From Erysipelotrichales bacterium (lineage in GTDB: Bacteria > Bacillota_I > Bacilli_A > RFN20 > CAG-826), in NCBI GenBank assembly GCA_022508535.1, contig JAFLUZ010000003.1, positions 1 to 64,000 on the forward strand: a stretch of DNA of 64,000 nucleotides. Direction: 5' to 3'. Both the position numbers and the translations under genes were made by a program. This document shows, piece after piece, positions 1-11,986 of the stretch; position 1 is the stretch's first letter; every line of letters starts with the position of its first letter. Under the pieces are notes generated by a model. It was not told the DNA's origin. It saw only the letters and a list, made by a program, of their open reading frames with translations, and did not search any database.

Positions 1-384
1 GGATTACTTAATGATTGGTATTTTGTAGTTATATATGCCTTGTGTATTTCAATACCCTTTACTGCAATGTTTTGTTTACAAAGAGTTACAATTGAACCTA
101 ATTATGACAAAGTAGATTTCTTTTATTTAGTAAATTATGCAAAAAACGAAAAAGATTTAAATAGTAATTGGATAATTTACCCATCAGAAATTGAAAATAT
201 ATCTGTTGTGAAATTAACAAATGAAGAAAAAAGAAGATATACATCGGCAAGATTCTTATTTTCAAAATATCTAAAAGTAGAAATGAGATATGGACATATT
301 AAATACATATACGTATCACATTATTCTAAAAATCAAATTAATAAAATTATAAAAATGCTTTCAAAAAACAAACTTAAACATTAA
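1..384 (+). CDS. C-terminal part of an unknown membrane protein (5' partial)
   Basis: The reading frame is open from base 1, so this is the end of a gene that starts before the window. The first 25 or so visible codons encode a hydrophobic segment that reads as a transmembrane helix (WYFVVIYALCISIPFTAMF). It is followed by a charged cytoplasmic-looking tail of about 100 residues ending in a Lys-rich stretch (IIKMLSKNKLKH). No domain is recognised. It converges on jag and is followed by a good intrinsic terminator. It could be the tail of a small membrane protein or a PH-like domain protein; the function cannot be read from this part. Confidence 0.6.
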   Translation, partial: GLLNDWYFVVIYALCISIPFTAMFCLQRVTIEPNYDKVDFFYLVNYAKNEKDLNSNWIIYPSEIENISVVKLTNEEKRRYTSARFLFSKYLKVEMRYGHIKYIYVSHYSKNQINKIIKMLSKNKLKH

Positions 385-389
385 AACAC

Positions 390-427
390 AAACCACTTTG
401 TGATTAAATTCATTAAGTGGTTTTTTT
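390..427 (+). terminator. Intrinsic terminator of the 5' partial gene
   Basis: A 9-bp stem (AAACCACTT with AAGTGGTTT) is followed by a run of T. It lies directly behind the stop codon of the partial gene. Confidence 0.8.
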
Positions 428-432
428 ACTAA

Positions 433-465
433 CAAAAAAGATGGTCGACTTTCATTCAACCATCT
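433..465 (-). terminator. Intrinsic terminator of the rpmH-rnpA-yidC-jag operon
   Basis: On the minus strand AGATGGT pairs with ACCATCT and is followed by six T. It lies just past the jag stop codon and ends the operon that reads away from the origin. Confidence 0.7.
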
Positions 466-472
466 CTATACA

Positions 473-1072
473 CTATTCAACATATTTAATTGTAATTTGA
501 CGTTTCTTTCCGTCTCCAACGCTTTCAGTTTTAATATTGTGCATGTGTGAGAGTGCATTATGAATTACACGTCTTTCATCTGCAGGCATTGGATCTAAAG
601 TAGCAGTAGTTTTAGTTTTTTGAACATCTCTTGCAATTCTTTTTGCCATATGAACTAACTTATGATATTTGTCGTTTTTGTATTCACCAACATCAAGTAA
701 GATTCTAAATCTTCTTTTAAATTTTGCTGATACTGCTAATTTAGTTAATTCATTAATAGCTTGAAGAGTTTTTCCACCTTTACCAATAATAATTGAATTG
801 TGTTCACTATTAAGTGATAAACGGATAATGTCATCTGATATTGTTGCTTTTGTTTCAACATCAATACCAAATGTCGCGATTGAACTTTTAATATAGCTTT
901 GAGCATATTCAACTACATCTGATAAATCAAATACGTTAATTTCTGCCTTTTTGCTAAAGAGTGTTTTCTTTTCATACACTACTTCATACATTAATGACTC
1001 GCGTTCCATCATTAAGTCTTGGCACGCTAAATCGATAGCGGCTTCTACAGTTTTTGCTTCATACTTTTTCAT
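473..1072 (-). CDS. jag: Jag/KhpB-type RNA-binding protein (Jag-N, KH and R3H domains)
   Basis: An RNA-binding protein of 199 residues. It starts with a Jag-N domain (MKKYEAKTVEAAI...), has a KH domain with the loop IIIGKGGKTLQAI near residue 115, and ends with an R3H motif (DERRVIHNALSHMHNI). In related Firmicutes, KhpB/Jag works with KhpA in post-transcriptional control of cell-wall synthesis and division. The start is the ATG at 1072, because GAGGAAG precedes it and the ATG overlaps the yidC stop (ATGA), giving translational coupling. A longer frame to 1144 exists but lies inside yidC. The order rpmH-rnpA-yidC-jag is the classical one. Confidence 0.93.
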   Translation of the reverse strand: MKKYEAKTVEAAIDLACQDLMMERESLMYEVVYEKKTLFSKKAEINVFDLSDVVEYAQSYIKSSIATFGIDVETKATISDDIIRLSLNSEHNSIIIGKGGKTLQAINELTKLAVSAKFKRRFRILLDVGEYKNDKYHKLVHMAKRIARDVQKTKTTATLDPMPADERRVIHNALSHMHNIKTESVGDGKKRQITIKYVE

Positions 1073-2397
1073 TGTTTTTTCTTCCTCATAATTCTTTGTG
1101 TTATCAACGTTTGTGTTAACGATATAAGTGCTGAGATCAACCAATAAACACCCATAGCAGAAGGTAATGAGATACCCATAATAATAATCATAATAAGCAT
1201 GATATTACTCATCATCTTTGTTTGTGATTGTGTCTTATCCATTGCTGGGTTTTTACCCATTTTGGAAATCTTCTTATTAGCACGTTTTTGCATCCATTGT
1301 GGTAACTTCATAGATACAATTTGAGTACCAGACATAAGAATAAATAACACAATTGCAGTAATACAACTTAACGATGAGAAATTAATCATTTCACTTCCTA
1401 AGCTTGCACTTAATTCAAGACCAAGTACACTGTCAGATGTTAATATTGCTGCACCTTGTAATGCACTCCATACACAGATAAATACTGGGAATTGAATAAT
1501 TAATACAAGAAGTTGTGATAATGGATTAATACCATGTTTCTTATATAATTCCATTTGTTCTTGTGCCAAACGTTGTTTTTCATATTGATTAGTATTTGAA
1601 TTAGGATACTTAGCTTGTAATTTTGTTAATTCTGGTTGAAGAGCAGTCATCTTAGATTGTGCTGCTGTTGATTTAAATGTGACAAGCATCATTAGTCCAC
1701 GAACAATGATGGTGATAAAGATAATTGCAAGTAATTGTCCCCATCCGTTCGCACCAAATAACATTGATAATTGGTGAACCCCCCAAGAAATTGGGTAAAC
1801 AAATAAACCTTCTAATAAACCTTTATTCCAGGCATCTCCCCAAGTTTTTGCTTGTACTTCAACTTGATTTCCGCTTGATCCATACATACCAGTAACTGGT
1901 GTAATACAAGTACGATAATTTTGAGTAGAAGCAGCTAAGGTTCCTTTGTAACTAGTAATAAAATCTTTTGTAGGTCCTTTAGCTTTATTTTCTGCTGATA
2001 CAGAGTTATATGTATCAACTATTTTATCAAAGTTAACCCATAATTCACGATTGTTAGTAGATGTATAATCAGAATCTAAATATAATGCATAGCCATAATT
2101 CTTTAAAATTTCTGCTTCTGATAATTTATCTTCGCTTTTTGCTTTAGCGTTATATTCTTTTGTAGCAATTTCTAATGTTTGATCATCAAAGTAACTCCAG
2201 AAATCTGTATGAGGAATATCAACAGTCTCTGATAATGATTTTAAAAGTTCATCACGTTTTTCAACACTTCCATATGTTGCATACCATTTATACGCAACAT
2301 CCTTATTGGAACAGAAGTTAGCTGTACATCCTGATAAGAAGAATCCTGCAAATAGAAGTCCAGCGAATACTTTGAACCATTTTTTAAATTTGTTCAT
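1069..2397 (-). CDS. yidC: Membrane protein insertase YidC/OxaA, lipoprotein type
   Basis: Inserts and folds membrane proteins, alone or with Sec. The N-terminus is a lipoprotein signal ending in LSGC (Cys24). The conserved YidC core lies in the C-terminal 250 residues: the helix with the invariant Arg (IIFITIIVRGLMMLVTF), the cytoplasmic hairpin (LQPELTKLQAKYP...) and further hydrophobic helices (LLVLIIQFPVFICVW; IMLIMIIIMGISLPSAMGVYW), with a basic tail RIMRKKKQ. At 442 residues it is much longer than Bacillus SpoIIIJ (about 260), because about 165 residues of extracytoplasmic sequence sit between Cys24 and the first core helix. The start overlaps rnpA by 14 bp and has GGGAGG ahead of it. 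Confidence 0.95.
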   Translation of the reverse strand: MNKFKKWFKVFAGLLFAGFFLSGCTANFCSNKDVAYKWYATYGSVEKRDELLKSLSETVDIPHTDFWSYFDDQTLEIATKEYNAKAKSEDKLSEAEILKNYGYALYLDSDYTSTNNRELWVNFDKIVDTYNSVSAENKAKGPTKDFITSYKGTLAASTQNYRTCITPVTGMYGSSGNQVEVQAKTWGDAWNKGLLEGLFVYPISWGVHQLSMLFGANGWGQLLAIIFITIIVRGLMMLVTFKSTAAQSKMTALQPELTKLQAKYPNSNTNQYEKQRLAQEQMELYKKHGINPLSQLLVLIIQFPVFICVWSALQGAAILTSDSVLGLELSASLGSEMINFSSLSCITAIVLFILMSGTQIVSMKLPQWMQKRANKKISKMGKNPAMDKTQSQTKMMSNIMLIMIIIMGISLPSAMGVYWLISALISLTQTLITQRIMRKKKQ

Positions 2398-2731
2398 CTA
2401 TTTTCCTCCCTATTTTTTTCAAAAGCTCATCCATTAAATGTTGATTTTCTGAAAAAATATTTTTGTGATAATTTGCTCGAACAATAATAACTAAATCGAC
2501 ATTTTTATTTTTATCTAAAACGTTATGTACAATGTGTCTTACTTGTCGTTTAGTTTTATTACGCACCACAGCGTTCCCTAATTTTTTTGAAACTGATATA
2601 CCTACTCTTGCTGTGTGCTCTTCATTCTTTCGATAGTAAATAATGTAGGCATTGTTTTTTTCTATATTCTTGGAGCGAATGATTTCTTGGAATTCTTCAT
2701 GCTTTTTAACTCTGTCTTTCTTTTTAATCAT
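2384..2731 (-). CDS. rnpA: Ribonuclease P protein component
   Basis: The protein subunit of RNase P, which helps the RNA subunit cleave the 5' leader of pre-tRNAs. The 115 residues carry the family features: an N-terminal LKKxxEF-like stretch (DRVKKHEEFQEI), RVGISVSKKLGNAVVRNKTKR (the RNR signature, spread over about 20 residues) and the DLVIIVR strand. I chose the ATG at 2731 because AAGGAGGG (2738-2745) abuts the earlier ATG at 2737, leaving no room for it to be used, while the second ATG sits at normal spacing. It overlaps yidC. Confidence 0.95.
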   Translation of the reverse strand: MIKKKDRVKKHEEFQEIIRSKNIEKNNAYIIYYRKNEEHTARVGISVSKKLGNAVVRNKTKRQVRHIVHNVLDKNKNVDLVIIVRANYHKNIFSENQHLMDELLKKIGRKIDEQI

Positions 2732-2757
2732 GATCATCCCTCCTTGATAAAAATCTT

Positions 2758-2786
2758 AAAAAGCCACTAGTGATTATCCTAGTGGC
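2758..2786 (-). terminator. Hairpin with T-run between rpmH and rnpA (partial terminator or processing site)
   Basis: GCCACTAG pairs with CTAGTGGC and is followed on the minus strand by TTTTT, only about 12 bases before the rnpA ribosome-binding site. It probably lets most transcription stop after rpmH, so that L34 is made in excess over RnpA. Confidence 0.7.
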
Positions 2787-2795
2787 CAAGAAAAC

Positions 2796-2930
2796 TTAAG
2801 CTGATAAGACTTTTCTTCCTTTTGCACGGCGTCTTGCTAATACTTTTCTGCCGTTAGGAGTAGCCATTCTAGCTCTAAATCCGTGGACGGATTGTTTTTT
2901 TCTTTTACTTGGTTGATACGTTCTTTTCAC
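2796..2930 (-). CDS. rpmH: Ribosomal protein bL34
   Basis: A 44-residue basic protein of the large ribosomal subunit. It reads [12 protein letters not shown] at the start and ends [18 protein letters not shown], the almost invariant L34 pattern. The start codon is GTG at 2930, with GGAGGTG six bases upstream. It is the first gene of the operon running away from oriC and has its own strong promoter. Confidence 0.97.
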   Translation of the reverse strand: MKRTYQPSKRKKQSVHGFRARMATPNGRKVLARRRAKGRKVLSA

Positions 2931-2968
2931 AATTAACACCTCCGATTTTGAAACTTATACGCAAAACA

Positions 2969-2997
2969 ATTTTAAATATTTAATTTATATAAGTCAA
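2969..2997 (-). promoter_or_regulatory. Sigma-A promoter of the rpmH operon
   Basis: On the minus strand TTGACT (2997-2992), a 17-base spacer, and TAAAAT (2974-2969). This is close to consensus and about 40 bases upstream of the rpmH start. Confidence 0.75.
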
Positions 2998-3062
2998 TAC
3001 TTATATAGTTTTTTGTTGTTTATTCTCATAAAGAAAAAATGTTGTTTACTAATAAAATTGGG

Positions 3063-3188
3063 TTATTCACACATTCTACATTTTCCACAGTGTATAATTT
3101 TATCTACATGTTTTCCACAGTGAAATTTTGTGGAAAGTGTGGAAAACTCGATAAATTGGTGCTTAAATCACTATAAAAGTGTGGATAA
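3063..3188. other. oriC: Chromosomal replication origin oriC: DnaA-box cluster
   Basis: Seven DnaA-box-like 9-mers lie in 126 bases between rpmH and dnaA. Direct copies: TTATTCACA 3063, TTTTCCACA 3081, TTATCTACA 3100, TTTTCCACA 3111. Inverted copies: TGTGGAAAG 3129, TGTGGAAAA 3138, TGTGGATAA 3180, the last being a perfect consensus box. The AT-rich stretch from 3185 to 3235 towards dnaA is the probable unwinding element. The boxes invert in orientation at about 3125. The rest of the gap 2998-3062 is AT-rich with nothing else recognised. Confidence 0.9.
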
Positions 3189-3265
3189 AAAATTATAGGA
3201 TATATTTTTGTTAAATTTTATCAACATTTGTGATAGAATTTTTCTTGTGTTAGGAGGCTATTTTT

Positions 3266-4633
3266 ATGGCTACAACAATTACTGAACGCAAAACTCTTTG
3301 GAACGATGTTTGGGATCGTGTCCTTGATAAAATGCGTGACTCTATTAATGACAAGGCAATCTACGATTCCTTCTTTGCAGATACCTCTATTTATAATATA
3401 GATGGTAATCATATGACTATTATGGTATCTACAGATTTTGCTCGCTCTATCATTGAAAAAAACTATCGTGCTGACTTATTAAATACTGTTACAGAGGTTA
3501 CTGAAACAAATTTCATTCTCGAATTCATATCAAAGCAAGAAGCCTCTATTCAAGCAGTTCCACAAGTAGAAAGTAAACCTAAAAATAGTTTCTTTGAGAA
3601 TTCAGAAATCAACCCTAATTATACTTTTGATAATTTCGTTGTCGGACCATCAAATATCGAAGCTAAACAAGCTGCTTTAATGATTGCATCTAATCCTGGT
3701 AAATTTTATAATCCTTTATTTATTTACTCAAATTCTGGATTAGGTAAAACTCATTTGTTACACGCAATTGGAAACTATATCAAAGTAAGAAATCCTCGTT
3801 TAAATGTTTTATATATAACTACTGATAACTTCGTTGATGAGTATATTAAATTTGTCAAAGGCGATCGTGAATCAGATGGTTTAAAAGACTTTTTCCGCAC
3901 TGTCGATGTTTTGTTAGTAGACGATATTCAATTTTTAGCAAACAAAGATAAGACTCAAGAAATGTTTTTCTACGCTTTCCAAACATTAATTAATTCTAAT
4001 AAGCAAATTGTCTTAACTAGCGACCGTCAACCATTAGACTTAAATGGTCTAGAAGAGCGCTTAGTAACAAGATTTTCATCTGGTTTATTAAGTAAGATAG
4101 AACAACCTGATACTCCAACAAGCATTGCTATTTTAAAGAAAAAAATTGAGGCTAATGGATTAGAAATAAGTAGATTTGATGATGCTGCTTTAGAATTCTT
4201 AGCCCAAAACTTTGGAAATAACGTTCGCGAACTCGAAGGTGCTCTTAATCGCTTAGTTTTCTACACAATCAATATTAAGCAATCAAGTCATATTGATTTA
4301 GCTCTAGCTCAAGAATCTGTTCCAACATCTCATAAATCTAAAGAAAAGAAATTAAATGAATCTAAAATCATTAGTGTTGTTGCCGATTATTATAACCTTA
4401 CGCCAAGTCAACTAACTGGAAAGATTAGAACAAGCGAAATATCTATGGCTCGCCATATCGCTATTTACTTGTGTCGCGAAATATTAGATATGCCTTTTAC
4501 CAAAATCGGTCAAACATTTGGAGGCAAGGATCACTCAACTGTAATGTCTGCTGTAAAAAAAGTGGAAAAAGAGTTGAAAACAAGTGAACAACTAAAAACT
4601 GTTATAAAAGAGCTTAAGAATCGCTTAAAATAG
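3266..4633 (+). CDS. dnaA: Chromosomal replication initiator DnaA
   Basis: Binds the DnaA boxes upstream, oligomerises with ATP and opens the origin. The 455 residues show domain I (about 1-85), a short linker, and the AAA+ domain with Walker A (SNSGLGKTHLLHAIG) and Walker B (LLVDDIQFL). The C-terminal helix-turn-helix domain carries the signature GGKDHSTVMSAVKKVE. Length is normal for the family. AGGAGG lies ten bases before the ATG. A further DnaA box lies behind the gene at 4717, as often seen in Bacilli. Confidence 0.98.
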   Translation: MATTITERKTLWNDVWDRVLDKMRDSINDKAIYDSFFADTSIYNIDGNHMTIMVSTDFARSIIEKNYRADLLNTVTEVTETNFILEFISKQEASIQAVPQVESKPKNSFFENSEINPNYTFDNFVVGPSNIEAKQAALMIASNPGKFYNPLFIYSNSGLGKTHLLHAIGNYIKVRNPRLNVLYITTDNFVDEYIKFVKGDRESDGLKDFFRTVDVLLVDDIQFLANKDKTQEMFFYAFQTLINSNKQIVLTSDRQPLDLNGLEERLVTRFSSGLLSKIEQPDTPTSIAILKKKIEANGLEISRFDDAALEFLAQNFGNNVRELEGALNRLVFYTINIKQSSHIDLALAQESVPTSHKSKEKKLNESKIISVVADYYNLTPSQLTGKIRTSEISMARHIAIYLCREILDMPFTKIGQTFGGKDHSTVMSAVKKVEKELKTSEQLKTVIKELKNRLK

Positions 4634-4680
4634 CAGATTCAAACACCTTAAACAAAAAGTTATTTCTTTGTTATATTTAT

Positions 4681-4725
4681 TATGTTATAATAAATAAGCG
4701 GATAGGTTAAATAAGTTTTCCACAC
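4681..4725 (+). promoter_or_regulatory. dnaN promoter (extended -10) and a DnaA box
   Basis: TGTTATAAT at 4683-4691 fits an extended -10 element. A TTTTCCACA DnaA box follows at 4717-4725, between the promoter and dnaN. This placement suggests that DnaA can act on dnaN expression; that is inference. Confidence 0.55.
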
Positions 4726-4783
4726 TATCCACTAATGTAATAATAATTATTATATTAATATCAAATAATAGGAGATATAAATT

Positions 4784-5905
4784 ATGAAATTCACAATCAA
4801 TCGAGAACAATTTCTAAAAGGACTTATGATTTCGGCTAAAGCTATTGGATCAAAGTCTCCAATTCCTGTCATGGCAAATGTTAAGATTAAGATTTGCGAA
4901 AAAGGTTTAGAACTTACAGGAAGTAATGCTGAATTAACTATTCAAACAACAATTCCTTTTATGATTGAAGATAAAGAAATTATTCGTGACGTTAATTATG
5001 GTGAAACTTTAGTTGCTAACAAATTCATAACGGAGATTGTTCGTCGTTTAGAAGGACAAGAAGTCACCTTTGAAGTTTTAGATGAAACTATTGCAAAAAT
5101 TAGTGATGGAAAATCAGACTTTAAACTAAACTCGGTAAAAGCTGAAGAATATCCTAATATAGATTTAGAAATGACAGGTGCAAAAGTGCAAATGTCTTAT
5201 GCAGAATTTAAAGACTTAGTAGATCAAACCGCATTCGCTGCTTCAACACGTGATCAAAGACCTATTTTAACAGCTTTAAATTTAGAGGCTGTTGATGGTG
5301 AATTAACTGCAACTGCAACTGATAGTGCTCGTCTTGCTAAAAAGACAGTTCATCTAAATGAGAGATGTAATTTCTTAGCTAATGTTCCAGCAACAGTTAT
5401 GAGTGATGTTGCTCATCTCCTTGATGAAAATTCCACAGTAACTTTAGCAATCGGTGAAAAGAAAGTTGTCTTTGCATTAGATGGAACTTTGGTTACAACT
5501 CGTTTGGTTAATGGTGAGTATCCAAATACTAAACATATTATTCCACATGGTTTTTCTTACTTCCTAGAAGCGAATTCACAAGAATTGATTGCTGCTATGG
5601 AACGTGTCTCTTTGCTTTCTGTAGACCGCGAAAACGTGGTAAAAATCACTATGACAGAAGATTCTGTTGAAATTTCTACAAAATCATCTCAAGTTGGATC
5701 GGCAACAGAAAGAATTTCAACATTCCAATATACTGGTGAAAGATTAGAAGTTTCATTTAACTCCACATATGTTATGCAAGCTATCAAAGCTGCTAAATGT
5801 GAAGATATTACAATTGCTTTCTTAGGTGAAATGAAACCATTTGTTATCAAGAACGTTAAAGATGAATCACACGTTCAATTGGTAACACCTGTTAGAACTT
5901 ATTAA
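4784..5905 (+). CDS. dnaN: DNA polymerase III beta subunit (sliding clamp)
   Basis: The ring-shaped processivity clamp that tethers DNA polymerase III and many repair proteins to DNA. The 373-residue length and three repeated clamp domains fit the family. Recognisable landmarks are MKFTINREQFLKGL at the start, TRDQRPILTALNLE at the start of domain 2, and the C-terminal end MKPFVIKN...QLVTPVRTY, matching the usual MPxR-like terminus that lines the protein-binding pocket. It is preceded by ATAGGAGATATAAATT and followed by an intrinsic terminator. Confidence 0.98.
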   Translation: MKFTINREQFLKGLMISAKAIGSKSPIPVMANVKIKICEKGLELTGSNAELTIQTTIPFMIEDKEIIRDVNYGETLVANKFITEIVRRLEGQEVTFEVLDETIAKISDGKSDFKLNSVKAEEYPNIDLEMTGAKVQMSYAEFKDLVDQTAFAASTRDQRPILTALNLEAVDGELTATATDSARLAKKTVHLNERCNFLANVPATVMSDVAHLLDENSTVTLAIGEKKVVFALDGTLVTTRLVNGEYPNTKHIIPHGFSYFLEANSQELIAAMERVSLLSVDRENVVKITMTEDSVEISTKSSQVGSATERISTFQYTGERLEVSFNSTYVMQAIKAAKCEDITIAFLGEMKPFVIKNVKDESHVQLVTPVRTY

Positions 5906-5915
5906 TAAAAACATA

Positions 5916-5946
5916 AATCACTTTCAAAATTTGAAGGTGATTTTTT
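5916..5946 (+). terminator. Intrinsic terminator after dnaN
   Basis: AATCACTTTC pairs with GAAGGTGATT (one wobble) and is followed by T-rich sequence. Confidence 0.8.
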
Positions 5947-6038
5947 CTTTGATTTTTAAACAAAATAGCATAACGTATTTTTTGATATAGCGTTACAACT
6001 CAAAATAAGATATATTTAAGCCACGAAACAACAAAATT

Positions 6039-6066
6039 AAAGGAATATTATATATTCCTTTTTTTT
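6039..6066 (+). terminator. Second terminator hairpin before yaaA
   Basis: AAAGGAATAT pairs with ATATTCCTTT around a 3-base loop and runs into TTTTTT. It lies 93 bases behind the dnaN terminator and just ahead of the next promoter, so it insulates the yaaA-recF-gyrBA operon or ends a short unannotated transcript. Confidence 0.7.
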
Positions 6067-6074
6067 GAAGCTTA

Positions 6075-6083
6075 TGATATAAT
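6075..6083 (+). promoter_or_regulatory. Extended -10 promoter of yaaA-recF-gyrB-gyrA
   Basis: TGATATAAT matches the extended -10 consensus TGnTATAAT perfectly, 33 bases upstream of the yaaA start. No good -35 element is visible, as expected for this promoter type. Confidence 0.6.
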
Positions 6084-6115
6084 AATTTTGCGTAATTTTG
6101 AAAGGATTTTTCTAT

Positions 6116-6324
6116 ATGAAACAAATAACAATTTCTACAGAGTTTGTAACCCTTGGACAATTCTTAAAACTTGCTAATTTGATTCAAACTGGTGGCGAAG
6201 CAAAATTTTATTTGCAAGAACATAAAGTTAAAATCAATGGTGAGTTTGATAATCGTCGAGGTCGAAAGTTATATAACGAAATGATTGTAGAAGTTGAAAA
6301 TCAAACGTTTAAAATTGTGAACGA

Positions 6325-6328
<4 letters not shown>
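6116..6328 (+). CDS. yaaA: S4 domain-containing RNA-binding protein YaaA
   Basis: A 70-residue protein made almost only of an S4 RNA-binding domain (ITISTEFVTLGQFLKLAN, then KVKINGEFDNRRGRKLYNEM). It corresponds to YaaA/RlbA of Bacillus, always found between dnaN and recF; a role in ribosome assembly has been proposed for that family. The frame is open from 6098, but the ATG at 6116 is preferred because GAAAGGA lies upstream of it. Its stop overlaps the recF start (ATGA). Confidence 0.9.
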
Positions 6329-9364
<3,036 letters not shown>

Positions 9365-9380
9365 AAAGGAGTGATACTTT

Positions 9381-11945
9381 ATGGCAGAAAAAGAATTTGA
9401 CTTAGACGAAAAATTAGAAGAAGAACTCGACGAAGAAGTTGAAGAAACTGAAGAAGAATTCACTGAAGAAGATGAAAAAGCTTTAGAAGATATCGAAGAA
9501 GGTATCGTTCCTGAAATGCGTGATGTAAAAATCACGGAAACTGTTAAAAGTTCATTCCTTGAATACGCGATGTCTGTTATTGTTGCTCGTGCACTTCCAG
9601 ATGTTCGCGATGGTTTAAAACCAGTTCATAGAAGAATTGTCTATGGTATGAACGAATTAGGTATTGGACCTACAAAACCATTTAAAAAATCTGCTCGTAT
9701 TGTTGGTGACGTCATGGGTAAATATCACCCTCATGGTGACTCGGCAATTTATGGCTCATTAGTACGTTTAGCTCAACCATTCAACATGCGTTATACTCTT
9801 GTTGATGGACATGGTAACTTTGGATCTATCGATGGTGATGAAGCTGCCGCTATGCGTTATACCGAAGCAAGAATGTCAAAAATTGCTGTGGAAATGGTAA
9901 GAGACATCGACCAAGATACAGTAGATTTTATGGATAACTATGATGGACAAGAAAAAGAACCAGTCGTTCTTCCATCTCGTTTCCCAAATTTAATTGTTAA
10001 TGGTTCAAACGGTATTGCGGTTGGTATGGCAACAAATATGCCACCACATAACTTAACTGAAACAATTAATGCAATTAAAGCAGTAGCAGAAAATCCTGAA
10101 ATTACTCCACTCGAATTAATGAGTGAATATATTTATGGACCTGATTTCCCAACAGGCGGCATTATCTTAGGTCGTAGCGGAATTAAAAAAGCTTACGAAA
10201 CAGGACAAGGCGCTGTTGTTGTTAGATCAAAGTGTGAAATTATTGAGCAAGATAACGGCAAAAAGAGAATTATCGTAACTGAAATTCCTTACGCAGTTAA
10301 CAAAGCATTAATGATTGAGAATATTGCACATTTAGTTCGTGAAAAAATCGTTGAAGGCATCACTGATATTCGTGATGAATCTAACAAAGAGGGTATTAGA
10401 ATTGTCATTGAATTAAGAAGAGATGCCATTGCGGAAGTAATTTTAAATAAACTTTATAAATTAACTCAATTACAAGCATCATTTGGTGTAATTAACTTAT
10501 GTTTAGTAAATGGTGAACCAAAAGTTTTACCAATTAATGAATTATTAAAACAATATCTTGATTTCCAAGTTGAAGTTATAGGGAGAAGAACAAGAACTCT
10601 TTTAAAGAAAGCAGAAGCAAGAAATCATATTTTGCAAGGTTTGAAAATTGCTATTGATAATATTGATGAAGTCGTTGAAATTATTAAAACCGCTCCATCA
10701 ACCGAAGCTGCAAAAGTAAGATTAATGGAAAGATTTGGTATTAGCGATATTCAAGCTAAAGAAATTCTTGATATGAGACTTTCTAAATTAACAGGACTTG
10801 AAAAACATAAAATTGAAGATGAAATTGCTAGATTAATTGCTCAAATTGCCGAATATAATGAAATCTTATCTGATCGAAAGAACGAATTAAAAGTTGTTCT
10901 TGATGAATTAGAAGAAATCAAAAATAAATTTGGTGATGAAAGACGTACATATATTTCAAATGAAGTATCTAACATTGATGATGAAGATTTAATTCCTGAA
11001 GAAGAAATCATTATCACATTAACAAAGAACGGATACATTAAACGTGTCGCAACCGATACATTTAGAACACAAAATCGTGGCGGACGTGGAGTTAAAGGTA
11101 TGCAAACACATGAAGATGATGTTGTAGATATCTTAGTACATGCAAAAACACATACAGATTTAATGTTCTTTACAAGTTATGGTAAAGTTTATAGAATGCG
11201 TGGATATCAAGTTCCAGTGTTCTCAAGAGCAGCAAAAGGATTACCAGTTGTAAACTTATTAAGCTTAGAAAAGGATGAAGCAGTTAAGGCAATCATTTCT
11301 GTTGATGAATATAAAGAAGGCGATTACTTATTCTTTGCTACTGAACAAGGCGTTGTAAAACGTACAAGCATTAAAGAATATGAATTAATTAGACAAAATG
11401 GTAAAATCGCTATTTCATTAAGAGAAGGCGACCACTTATTAGATGTTAAACTTACAAATGGGGATGCAATTATTGGTATTGCCTCTAGCATGGGTAAGAT
11501 GGTTAACTTCCATGAATCAGCTGTAAGACCTATGGGAAGAACAGCATCAGGTGTTCGCGGTATGAGTCTTGATGAAGGCGTAATCGCGGTTGGTATGGTA
11601 ACATCTTTGGAAGGTGAATATATCTTAGCAATTACCGATAAAGGTTATGGTAAAATGACGCACTATACTGATTATCGTCAAACTTCTCGTGGTGCAAAAG
11701 GAGTTATCACAATTAACGCTACTGAAAAAGTTGGTAATTTAGTTACTATTCGTGCAGTAAGTGGACAAGAAGACTTAATGGTTATTACTAAAGCCGGAAT
11801 TATTATCCGTATCCCACTTGCACAAGTTAAAGTTGCGGGTAGAAATACTCAAGGTGTTAAGATTATTAGACTTGATGAAAATCAAAGTGTTTCATCAGTG
11901 GCTGTAGTAGAACACCAAGAAGAGACTGAAGAAGTCGAAGAATAA
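9381..11945 (+). CDS. gyrA: DNA gyrase subunit A
   Basis: The DNA-cutting subunit of gyrase. It has the breakage-reunion domain with the catalytic Tyr160 in [11 protein letters not shown] and a C-terminal beta-pinwheel with the GyrA box QNRGGRG and blade repeats. The protein is 854 residues with an acidic N-terminal extension of about 44 residues ([15 protein letters not shown]), not part of the usual fold. In the quinolone-binding helix the sequence is [12 protein letters not shown]: Ser121 is kept (E. coli Ser83), but Gly125 stands where Asp or Glu is normal (E. coli Asp87). AGAAAGGAGTG lies upstream. It ends the operon before a strong terminator. Confidence 0.98.
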   Translation: MAEKEFDLDEKLEEELDEEVEETEEEFTEEDEKALEDIEEGIVPEMRDVKITETVKSSFLEYAMSVIVARALPDVRDGLKPVHRRIVYGMNELGIGPTKPFKKSARIVGDVMGKYHPHGDSAIYGSLVRLAQPFNMRYTLVDGHGNFGSIDGDEAAAMRYTEARMSKIAVEMVRDIDQDTVDFMDNYDGQEKEPVVLPSRFPNLIVNGSNGIAVGMATNMPPHNLTETINAIKAVAENPEITPLELMSEYIYGPDFPTGGIILGRSGIKKAYETGQGAVVVRSKCEIIEQDNGKKRIIVTEIPYAVNKALMIENIAHLVREKIVEGITDIRDESNKEGIRIVIELRRDAIAEVILNKLYKLTQLQASFGVINLCLVNGEPKVLPINELLKQYLDFQVEVIGRRTRTLLKKAEARNHILQGLKIAIDNIDEVVEIIKTAPSTEAAKVRLMERFGISDIQAKEILDMRLSKLTGLEKHKIEDEIARLIAQIAEYNEILSDRKNELKVVLDELEEIKNKFGDERRTYISNEVSNIDDEDLIPEEEIIITLTKNGYIKRVATDTFRTQNRGGRGVKGMQTHEDDVVDILVHAKTHTDLMFFTSYGKVYRMRGYQVPVFSRAAKGLPVVNLLSLEKDEAVKAIISVDEYKEGDYLFFATEQGVVKRTSIKEYELIRQNGKIAISLREGDHLLDVKLTNGDAIIGIASSMGKMVNFHESAVRPMGRTASGVRGMSLDEGVIAVGMVTSLEGEYILAITDKGYGKMTHYTDYRQTSRGAKGVITINATEKVGNLVTIRAVSGQEDLMVITKAGIIIRIPLAQVKVAGRNTQGVKIIRLDENQSVSSVAVVEHQEETEEVEE

Positions 11946-11952
11946 AAAATGG

Positions 11953-11985
11953 AAAATGTAGGTATGTGACTATACCTACATTTTT
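11953..11985 (+). terminator. Strong intrinsic terminator after gyrA
   Basis: A 13-bp perfect stem (AAAATGTAGGTAT with ATACCTACATTTT) is followed by T residues. It ends the yaaA-recF-gyrB-gyrA operon. Confidence 0.92.
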
Positions 11986-11986
11986 A

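Noticed and set aside
3208-3239. TTGTTA...TAGAAT as the dnaA promoter
   Set aside because: The spacer is 20 bases, too long for a confident sigma-A promoter; dnaA must have one in this gap but I could not fix it.
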